DNA from: Anaerolineae bacterium | Lineage (GTDB): Bacteria; Chloroflexota; Anaerolineae; Aggregatilineales; Aggregatilineaceae | Direction of reading: 5' to 3' | DNA length: 12,997 bases | Assembly: GCA_020848665.1 (NCBI GenBank) | Contig: JADLHR010000344.1 | Span: 1-12,997, forward strand | Notes under the pieces: generated by a model | The model's input: only the letters and a program-made list of their open reading frames with translations | What the model was told of the DNA's origin: nothing | The model's database searches: none | Shown: positions 7,842-12,997 of the stretch, piece by piece | How the letters are laid out: each line of letters opens with the position of its first letter | Numbering within the stretch: position 1 is the first letter of the stretch | Position numbers and translations under genes: made by a program

Positions 7842-8759
7842 TTACGACGCCACAGCAGGCGTTCCCGGTGAATCGTCCAGTTTAATCCCGGACGCCTCTC
7901 TTTTCAACTCGGTCCCAGTCATGCTCACGCGCTCGCCGATGATCCGTTCCTGGAACGCCGGGATCGCCAGCCACAGCAGCAGCCCGATGGACAACAGGCT
8001 GCCGTAGAGGTAGTCGAGGGTGTTGGTGCGAATGATCTGCGCCGGGGCGTCGATCAGCAGGATGGATACCGCGCTGATGACAGCCAGATACCAGCCGGCC
8101 TTTTTGCGCATGATCAGCAGCGGAATCGCGATCACCAGCCCGGCAGCAGCGATCCAGTTGATGTCGCCGGTCATGGTCAGAATCCACCACTCCAGCCCTT
8201 CATACAGCGGCTTGCTGGGCCGTGTCATCAACTGGCGCTGCGCCCCAACACCGATCACGAAGGCGTGCGTCGCCAGCATCCCCATAAACGTGAACGTCAG
8301 CACGTCCGCGATCTTGTGCAGGCGATCGGTGTTGCGCAGGGCCAGCGTCGCCCAGAAGCCGATTAAACCGACGAACGCAATGATCAGCGGGATCGGGAAC
8401 GCGCCTTCGACCCAGCTAATGAACGGCAGGAACATGAACATGCCGCCGATGGATGGCATGGCGTAGGCGGTCAGCGTGACGGGCAGCGTCCAACCCTGCC
8501 CCTGGCGAATGGACGGTGCGCTGACGAGCAAGGCGACTCCGGCGATGAACGACAGCGCCCGCCACAAGGGATAGAACAGCGTGAACAGCGAGAGTCCGCT
8601 CAGAAATGCCGGGCGTCCCTTGACGACCTCCAGCAGCTCCTCCAACACCGGATCGAGCGAGTTCTGGACGAGGATCGGAGCACCGATCAACAGGAATAAG
8701 CCGATCACCACGGCCAGCGCCGCCAGCGCCGTGCGGTTGCGTTCGGGCATGTCGTGCAT
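7842..8759 (-). CDS. Multi-pass integral membrane protein of unknown function
   Basis: A 305-residue protein from ATG 8759, chosen because AGGGGGAG precedes it closely (RBS around 8764-8770). The frame runs open to 8858, but the added residues are not membrane-like and would reach into the regulatory region. About eight hydrophobic helices can be seen, roughly at 11-31, 64-84, 92-115, 122-142, 150-175, 200-218, 221-240 and 250-270. A short polar cytoplasmic-type N-terminus (MHDMPERNR) and a 30-residue polar tail flank them. I recognise no catalytic or transport motif. It is divergent from the Crp/Fnr gene and shares its intergenic region, so it may be a target of that regulator. A clear terminator follows. 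Function unknown. Confidence 0.8.
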   Translation of the reverse strand: MHDMPERNRTALAALAVVIGLFLLIGAPILVQNSLDPVLEELLEVVKGRPAFLSGLSLFTLFYPLWRALSFIAGVALLVSAPSIRQGQGWTLPVTLTAYAMPSIGGMFMFLPFISWVEGAFPIPLIIAFVGLIGFWATLALRNTDRLHKIADVLTFTFMGMLATHAFVIGVGAQRQLMTRPSKPLYEGLEWWILTMTGDINWIAAAGLVIAIPLLIMRKKAGWYLAVISAVSILLIDAPAQIIRTNTLDYLYGSLLSIGLLLWLAIPAFQERIIGERVSMTGTELKREASGIKLDDSPGTPAVAS

Positions 8760-8842
8760 TGTACTCCCCCTTTGAAAAAATCTGATACCGAAATCTTGTG
8801 CAGGATGCCCGCGCGAAGCGCCCGCGCGTGCCTGGAAAACAT

Positions 8843-8862
8843 TTGTGTAAAGCATCACACAA
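8843..8862. promoter_or_regulatory. CRP-like operator upstream of the Crp/Fnr-family gene
   Basis: TTGTGT (8843-8848) and ACACAA (8857-8862) are perfect inverted arms 8 bases apart. Read in the CRP register, TGTGT-N6-TCACA (8844-8859) differs from the E. coli CRP core TGTGA-N6-TCACA at one position. Its centre lies about 70 bases upstream of the predicted start of the Crp/Fnr gene, a spacing seen for class I activation, and 93 bases upstream of the divergent membrane gene. An overlapping 8-base palindrome ACAATTGT lies at 8859-8866. Confidence 0.6.
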
Positions 8863-8877
8863 TTGTTAAGGCTCGTC

Positions 8878-8893
8878 TTTGCGCTAGCGCAAA
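8878..8893. repeat. Perfect 16-base palindrome in the Crp/Fnr promoter
   Basis: TTTGCGCT / AGCGCAAA with no spacer, a perfect palindrome centred at 8885.5. That is about 36 bases before the predicted transcript start, where a -35 hexamer would sit. A dimeric regulator bound here would cover the RNA polymerase -35 contact. The half-site differs from the nearby CRP-like site, so a second regulator is possible. Confidence 0.6.
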
Positions 8894-8906
8894 TCTCGCC
8901 TCAATG

Positions 8907-8915
8907 TGCTATAGT
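8907..8915 (+). promoter_or_regulatory. Extended -10 promoter of the Crp/Fnr-yraN-miaA operon
   Basis: TGC-TATAGT is an extended -10 element (TGn plus five of six -10 matches) with no recognisable -35, as expected for a regulated or extended -10 promoter. Predicted start near 8922 leaves a leader of about 32 bases before ATG 8954. Confidence 0.6.
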
Positions 8916-8953
8916 ATCAGGCAAGCTATCCGGCTGGATCGAGCGAGGGCACC

Positions 8954-9634
8954 ATGAGCGCAGAGCTAGAGGCGCTTCTGTCCCACAACGAAATCTTCAG
9001 CCTGCTCAGCGCTGACCAGCGCCTGGCAGTCGGGCGGCGCGCGCAGCACCGGCGCTATCCCAAGGGCAGCTACCTGGCCCTGTATGGCGATGTCTGGCCC
9101 TATTTGTTCATCGTCGGTGACGGCCAGGTGGACGGAGTGAAAGAGTCTGAGGAAGGGCGGCAGCTTTTCCTGTTGAGCGCCGGGCGGGGAGAGGTGTTCT
9201 GGGGCCTGGCTTTCTTCAAAGAGGAAACCCGGATGCCCGTCTCGCTGCAAGCGCGCCAAAACAGCCATGTCTATCTCTGGCCGCGCGAGGCTTTAGTCCC
9301 GCTGTTGCGCGGCGCGCCGGACGCGCTGTGGCAGCTCTGCGAGAAGATGATCGGGCACATGCAGCACGCGAGCCAGATTGTGGAAGGGCTGGCCTTCCAG
9401 CCAGTTGCGGGGCGGCTAGCCACCTTCCTCCTCGGCCAGTTCGCGGGCCTGGGCGAGACAGCGATCACCCGTGACCTGACGCTCGACCAGATCGCGGCCA
9501 AGATCGGAACCACGCGCGAGCAGACCTGCCGCGCGCTCTACCAGTTCTCGGACCAGAACCTGATCTATATCACGCGCACCGAACTCCAGCTTCTGGATAA
9601 GGCGGGTCTGGCGCGTGTCGCCGGACAGTCCTGA
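8954..9634 (+). CDS. Crp/Fnr-family transcriptional regulator
   Basis: A 226-residue protein with an N-terminal cyclic-nucleotide-binding-type beta barrel (about 12-120), a dimerisation helix (about 122-145) and a C-terminal winged helix-turn-helix (about 174-212). The recognition helix TTREQTCRAL (186-195) aligns with CRP CSRETVGRIL and keeps the Arg-Glu-x-x-x-Arg triad (R188, E189, R193) that reads TGTGA half sites in CRP; DQNLI follows as in CRP. The phosphate-binding cassette is changed: the position of CRP Glu72 appears to be Gly84, so cAMP binding is doubtful. The FNR N-terminal cysteine cluster is absent; only Cys129 and Cys192 occur. GAGGG (8945-8949) precedes ATG closely. A CRP-like site and a palindrome upstream suggest autoregulation. 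Signal unknown. Confidence 0.92.
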   Translation: MSAELEALLSHNEIFSLLSADQRLAVGRRAQHRRYPKGSYLALYGDVWPYLFIVGDGQVDGVKESEEGRQLFLLSAGRGEVFWGLAFFKEETRMPVSLQARQNSHVYLWPREALVPLLRGAPDALWQLCEKMIGHMQHASQIVEGLAFQPVAGRLATFLLGQFAGLGETAITRDLTLDQIAAKIGTTREQTCRALYQFSDQNLIYITRTELQLLDKAGLARVAGQS

Positions 9635-9692
9635 CCCGGACCGCGCCGTCTGCTTCCCGCCGCGCGCGAACCTGACGCAGCATGAGCCTGGA

Positions 9693-10064
9693 ATGACCAC
9701 CCGGCGACAATCCCTCGGACGGCGCGCAGAAGCCCTCGTAGCCGATCGGCTGCGTCACGAGGGGTACACTATTCTGGCGCGTAACTGGCGCAACCTCCTC
9801 GGTGAGCTGGATATCGTGGCTGAGCGTGACGGCGAGATCGTGTTCGTCGAGGTGCGCGCGCGTTCCGGTCCGCCTGAAACCGCGCGCGCCCTGGCCCTGG
9901 AAAGCGTCAACACGCGCAAGCAGGCGCGGCTGCTGGGGCTGGCCGAAGCCTATCTGGAAGCGCACAATCTGCGCGCCGTTCCCTGGCGCGTAGATGTCGC
10001 CGCCGTCGCGTTCGAGCGGGGAGAGGCCAGCGTGGAGATCATCCGGCATGCCGTGGCGTGGTAA
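9693..10064 (+). CDS. yraN: UPF0102 (YraN) family nuclease-fold protein
   Basis: A 123-residue protein, the normal size for UPF0102. It begins MTTRRQSLGRRAEALVAD, and the family core GELDIVAERDGEIVFVEVRAR is at 37-57, with WRVDVAAV (98-105) near the end. The fold is PD-(D/E)XK-like: Glu38, Asp40 and Glu53 fit the acidic positions, while the usual Lys is Arg55, a substitution also common in the family. The cellular role is not settled. ATG 9693 is chosen because it matches the family start; the frame is open back to 9615 but that stretch has no family similarity. The gene lies 58 bases after the regulator gene and overlaps miaA by 17 bases, so the three are probably one transcript. Confidence 0.92.
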   Translation: MTTRRQSLGRRAEALVADRLRHEGYTILARNWRNLLGELDIVAERDGEIVFVEVRARSGPPETARALALESVNTRKQARLLGLAEAYLEAHNLRAVPWRVDVAAVAFERGEASVEIIRHAVAW

Positions 10065-11091
10065 CCGCCCCAGCGGAGTCTACTGGTCGGCGCTGCCGCA
10101 GGCTGGAGCTACCCAGCAGGAGCCGGCGCCTGCCCCTGAGCCGGAGCCAGAAGCGCAGGCCGAGCGCCGCCCACTGGTTGTGATCTCAGGACCAACTGCC
10201 AGCGGCAAGACCGGGCTGGGGATCGCGCTGGCGCAGCGTTTCGGCGGCGAGATCGTCAGCGCTGACAGCCGCCAGATTTACCGGCGGATGGACATCGGCA
10301 CGGCCAAGCCCGCGCCCGCTGACCGCGCCGCAGTACCGCATCACCTGCTCGACGTGGTAGACCCCGATCAGCCCTTCACCCTGGCCGAATATCAGCGCGC
10401 CGCCTACGCCGCCATCGACGACATTCATGCGCGCGGCGGCCTGCCACTGCTGGTTGGTGGGACCGGCCAGTACCTCAGCGCGGTAACTGAAGGCTGGGGT
10501 ATCCCGGAAGTGCCGCCCAACCCAGCGCTGCGCGCCGAACTGGAAGCCTATGCGCGTGAGCGCGGAGCAGCGGCGCTGCACGCCCGCCTTCAGCAGCACG
10601 ATCCGGAAGCCGCCGCGCGCATCGACTTTCGCAATGTGCGCCGCGTGGTGCGCGCGCTCGAAGTCTGCCTGGAAACCGGCACGCCGATCTCGGCGCTCCA
10701 GCGCAAGACCCCGCCACCCTACCGCCTGTGCCAGATTGGGCTGACGCTGCCGCGCCCAGCGCTGCACGAGCGCATCAACCGCCGCGTCACCGCGATGATC
10801 GATGCTGGCTTGGCGGACGAGGTGCGCGCCTTGCTAGAGACGGGCTATACTTGGGACCTGCCGTCGATGAGCGGGTTGGGTTACGCGCAGTGGCAGCCTT
10901 ACTTCGCCGGTGAGCAGTCACTGGCTGCGACAATCGACGGCATTCGCCAGGCGACACGCGCTTTTGCCCGGCGCCAGATGACCTGGTTCAAGGGGCACGA
11001 CACCGGTATCCTGTGGCTGGATGTGGCGCAGGTCGAGCCGGGCGCCGAGGCAGCGCGCCTGGTCGAAGACTGGATTCTGCACGAAGGCTAG
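10048..11091 (+). CDS. miaA: tRNA dimethylallyltransferase MiaA
   Basis: MiaA transfers a dimethylallyl group to N6 of A37 in tRNAs that read UNN codons, the first step of ms2i6A formation. The 347-residue product has P-loop GPTASGKT (48-55), DSRQIYRRMDIGTAKP (73-88), GGTGQYL (137-143), FRNVRRVVRALEV (194-206), GLGYAQWQPYFAGE (276-289) and RRQMTWFKG (308-316), all MiaA signatures. ATG 10048 has GGAG ending 10 bases upstream and overlaps the end of yraN, so coupling is likely. From this start there are about 40 residues before the first strand, including a Pro/Glu/Ala-rich stretch at about 24-39. MiaA normally begins almost at the P-loop. GTG 10180 would give a standard N-terminus but has no ribosome site. 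Confidence 0.96.
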   Translation: MPWRGNRPSGVYWSALPQAGATQQEPAPAPEPEPEAQAERRPLVVISGPTASGKTGLGIALAQRFGGEIVSADSRQIYRRMDIGTAKPAPADRAAVPHHLLDVVDPDQPFTLAEYQRAAYAAIDDIHARGGLPLLVGGTGQYLSAVTEGWGIPEVPPNPALRAELEAYARERGAAALHARLQQHDPEAAARIDFRNVRRVVRALEVCLETGTPISALQRKTPPPYRLCQIGLTLPRPALHERINRRVTAMIDAGLADEVRALLETGYTWDLPSMSGLGYAQWQPYFAGEQSLAATIDGIRQATRAFARRQMTWFKGHDTGILWLDVAQVEPGAEAARLVEDWILHEG

Positions 11092-11112
11092 GACGAAGGA
11101 TAGCACGCAGGC

Positions 11113-11853
11113 ATGGCCCGTCGAGACAGAAGAACCGCCCGCGATCGCGTCGGGTCATTTGATCGGACCCGCGTGGCGCTGTTCCTGGCGCTGGCGGCGC
11201 TGCTCGCGCTCTCGTTCCTGCCGCGCTTCGCTCCGGTCATCCGCCAGGGTCCGCAGTGCACCGATCTCGCCGCGCCCATCGGCGGCAACAACCGCTCGGT
11301 CCTCGCGCAGTCAGGCGGCGACGCGCAGGCGCTCGGCCTGGAGCTGCGCCTGCCTAACCGTATCGTCGCCAGCGATCAGCCGCTCGAAATCAACGTCACC
11401 TTCGCCAACCAGGACATCGGCCCGGTAATTCTCTATCTGACCGGCGCCATGCCACCACTCACCCGGCTTCAGAACGACGCGGGCCTGTCAATTGAGATTC
11501 GCCGCGTCGGGACCGATCAGATTCTCTCGGACAACGCCGCGCCACGCGGCGCGCCGCAGTCGTACCCCAGCGAAGACCTGCACCTGCTCGGCTCGCGGGC
11601 GCGCTGCACGCAGGCCTACGCGCTGTCACCGCAGCAGCTCAGCGCGATTGGTCTAACGACCGGGGAATATCGCATCCGCGCCTTCTACAGCAACCCCAGC
11701 ACTGGCGTGCTACCGCTGCCAGCATCCGGCCAGGCGCCGACCGCCACCCCGGCTTACTCGGATCAGGGTGTGTGGGTCGGCCAGATATCATCCGATGAAG
11801 TGCTGTTCAGCGTTGTCGTGCCGGGCGCAGCACCGCCGCCTGCCGCAGGTTAG
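11113..11853 (+). CDS. Membrane-anchored protein with predicted extracytoplasmic beta-rich domain
   Basis: A 246-residue protein of unknown function. The N-terminus is strongly basic (MARRDRRTARDR), then one hydrophobic helix at about 21-40 acts as signal anchor or uncleaved signal peptide. The remainder (about 41-246) looks exported: alternating hydrophobic strands such as LGLELRLP (74-81), LEINVTFANQ (91-100), GPVILYLTG (103-111) and GEYRIRAFYS (184-193) suggest an Ig-like beta sandwich, loosely like BsuPI-type or cell-surface Ig domains (inference). Two cysteines, Cys49 and Cys165, could form a disulphide. The tail is Ala/Pro-rich. It starts 21 bases after miaA with AAGGA 12 bases before the ATG, so it is probably the last gene of that operon. 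It converges on the permease gene, overlapping it by 4 bases with no terminator between. Confidence 0.72.
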   Translation: MARRDRRTARDRVGSFDRTRVALFLALAALLALSFLPRFAPVIRQGPQCTDLAAPIGGNNRSVLAQSGGDAQALGLELRLPNRIVASDQPLEINVTFANQDIGPVILYLTGAMPPLTRLQNDAGLSIEIRRVGTDQILSDNAAPRGAPQSYPSEDLHLLGSRARCTQAYALSPQQLSAIGLTTGEYRIRAFYSNPSTGVLPLPASGQAPTATPAYSDQGVWVGQISSDEVLFSVVVPGAAPPPAAG

Positions 11854-12647
11854 CGTGCCCGCCGGTCGAGGCCGTCCGCCAGCCAGTTGATCGCCAGCAC
11901 GGTCGCGCTCAGCGCGACGCCAGGCGCCAGCGCGACCCAGGGCGCGGTGCGGAACGCCTGGCGGCCATCAGCCAGCATCACGCCCCAGTCTGGCGCGGAA
12001 ATGTCTCCCCCAAAGCCGAGGAATACCAGCGCGGCGCTGTTGAGGATCGCCCAGCTCAACATCACCCCGGCGAACGCCAGCAGTGGCGGCGCAATTGTCG
12101 GCATAATGTGCCGCGCCAGGATGCCCGCCGGTCCCGCGCCAATCGCCCGCGCCGCCTCGACAAAGGGGCGGCTGCGCGCTTCCAGCACAGCCGCGCGCAC
12201 AACCCGTCCGTACGCCGGAATCCCGGCGACGCCGACCGCGACAGCGATCTGCACGCTCCCGCTCCCGGCGAGCGTCAGCAGCGCCAGAGCCAGCACCAGC
12301 GCCGGAACAGCCAGCAGCGCGTCGAGCAGCGTCGTCAGCGCCGTATCGATCCAGCCCCCGCTGAAGCCCGCTGCTGCCCCAATCAGCAGGCCCGGTCCCA
12401 GCGTAATAAGCGCCGTCAGCAGCGCCACACCAAATGTCCGCCGGCCTCCGTACAGCACGCGGCTGTACACGTCGCGGCCCAACAGGTCCGTCCCGAATGG
12501 ATGCTCGCGCGACGGCGGCTGAAGCTGTGCCTGGGGAAAGGCGGCGCGCGGATCGTGCGTTGCCAGCAGCGGCGCGAGCAGCGACAGCGTCACGATCAGC
12601 CCGCCCAGCCCCAGCGCCATGTACAGGCGCACGCTTCGCCGCACCAC
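11850..12647 (-). CDS. ABC transporter permease, dipeptide/oligopeptide type (DppC-like)
   Basis: A 265-residue inner-membrane permease of the DppC/OppC family, which imports peptides, or in some members nickel or other ligands. The family N-terminal motif HPFGTDLLGRDVYSRVLYGG is at 49-68, after a first transmembrane helix at about 11-30. Further helices lie at about 75-95, 103-127, 132-150, 186-212 and 236-256. The EAA loop that docks the ATPase is VEAARAIGAGPAGILARHIMP (163-183). GTG 12647 (or the next codon, GTG 12644) has GAGGGG a few bases upstream and begins 12 bases after the stop of the DppB-like gene, so the two are one operon. Substrate not predictable; binding protein and ATPase genes are not in the window. 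Confidence 0.92.
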   Translation of the reverse strand: MVRRSVRLYMALGLGGLIVTLSLLAPLLATHDPRAAFPQAQLQPPSREHPFGTDLLGRDVYSRVLYGGRRTFGVALLTALITLGPGLLIGAAAGFSGGWIDTALTTLLDALLAVPALVLALALLTLAGSGSVQIAVAVGVAGIPAYGRVVRAAVLEARSRPFVEAARAIGAGPAGILARHIMPTIAPPLLAFAGVMLSWAILNSAALVFLGFGGDISAPDWGVMLADGRQAFRTAPWVALAPGVALSATVLAINWLADGLDRRAR

Positions 12648-12659
12648 CCTGCCCCTCGC

Positions 12660-12997
12660 CTAGCTGTCGCGCCGCACGCGCGGGTCGAGCCGGTAATAGA
12701 GCACGTCCGCCGCCGCGTTGAGCGTGGTGTACACCAGCGCGGAGAGCGCCACCAGCCCCTGCACAACCGGGTAATCGCGGTTGATCACGGCGCTCAGCAG
12801 CACCTGTCCCAGGCCGCGCCGCACGAAAATCGTCTCGGTGATCACCGTCCCGCCGAGCAGAAAGCCCGCCTGCAGCGCCGCGACCGATACCACCGGCAGC
12901 AGCCCGACGCGCAGAATGTGGTCGAGCACATCTGGCTCCGGCAGGCCCTTGGCGCGCGCGGTCCGCACGAAATCGCCGCGCGCCGCGTCACGCACGC
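12660..12997 (-). CDS. ABC transporter permease (DppB-like), C-terminal part only
   Basis: The last 112 codons or so of a DppB/OppB-type permease; the N-terminal part lies beyond the right edge. The visible piece starts inside the EAA loop (GDFVRTARAKGLPEPDVLDHILR), continues with a helix VVSVAALQAGFLLGGTVITE and the family segment RRGLGQVLLSAVINRDYPVVQG, and ends with a final helix and the typical YYRLDPRVRRDS tail. With the DppC-like gene 12 bases downstream it forms the membrane channel of a peptide-type importer. The visible frame has no stop at the edge, so no start codon should be assigned here. Confidence 0.93.
   Translation of the reverse strand, partial: VRDAARGDFVRTARAKGLPEPDVLDHILRVGLLPVVSVAALQAGFLLGGTVITETIFVRRGLGQVLLSAVINRDYPVVQGLVALSALVYTTLNAAADVLYYRLDPRVRRDS

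Noticed and set aside
6535..8007. Long plus-strand open frame (490 codons) opposite cinA
   Set aside because: Arg/Gln/Ala-rich antisense shadow of cinA; it runs across an intrinsic terminator and the cinA start, with no homology seen.
8760..8858. Longer start for the membrane protein at 8858
   Set aside because: It would reach into the CRP-like operator and lacks a ribosome site, while ATG 8759 has a good one.

Overview
The window is a GC-rich, densely packed bacterial chromosome segment. It carries mostly housekeeping genes on both strands, with short gaps, several overlapping gene ends, sigma70-type promoters and a mix of ATG and GTG starts. No rRNA, tRNA, CRISPR array, insertion sequence or phage gene is visible. 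The organism cannot be named from sequence alone. An FtsY reduced to its NG core, a CHAT-domain protein with a long N-terminal region, and proline-rich, GC-biased proteins would suit Chloroflexota (Anaerolineae-like), but this is an inference with modest confidence.

Layout, left to right. (1) Minus strand, 1-3269: a CHAT-domain protease-like gene cut by the left edge, with its own promoter; then ftsY followed 5 bases later by prfB. prfB is split by an in-frame TGA at a canonical +1 programmed frameshift site, and the joined product is a normal 363-residue RF2. (2) A 311-base divergent intergenic region separates ftsY from plus-strand lepA (EF4), which overlaps a GNAT acetyltransferase by 8 bases. 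(3) Minus strand, 8759-5889: an orphan multi-pass membrane protein, a strong intrinsic terminator, a CinA-family gene with a decayed C-terminal domain, and an orotate-phosphoribosyltransferase-like gene that has lost its PRPP loop and catalytic lysines. (4) A regulatory region at about 8840-8920 with a CRP-like operator, a perfect 16-base palindrome and an extended -10 promoter, driving a Crp/Fnr-family regulator, yraN, miaA and a membrane-anchored secreted-side protein (plus strand, 8954-11853). (5) Minus strand, 12997-11850: two adjacent permease genes of a dipeptide/oligopeptide (DppB/DppC-type) ABC importer, the first cut by the right edge.

Functionally, the core is translation and membrane targeting: RF2 terminates at UGA/UAA, FtsY docks the signal recognition particle, LepA acts on the elongating ribosome and MiaA modifies tRNA A37. 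The least ordinary parts are the cinA/pseudo-phosphoribosyltransferase pair, both of which keep their fold signatures but lose catalytic motifs, and the probably autoregulated Crp/Fnr gene with its stacked operators. I see no clear multi-gene undescribed defence or biosynthetic system. The CHAT gene is the best candidate for an effector, but its C-terminal end and downstream neighbours lie outside the window.
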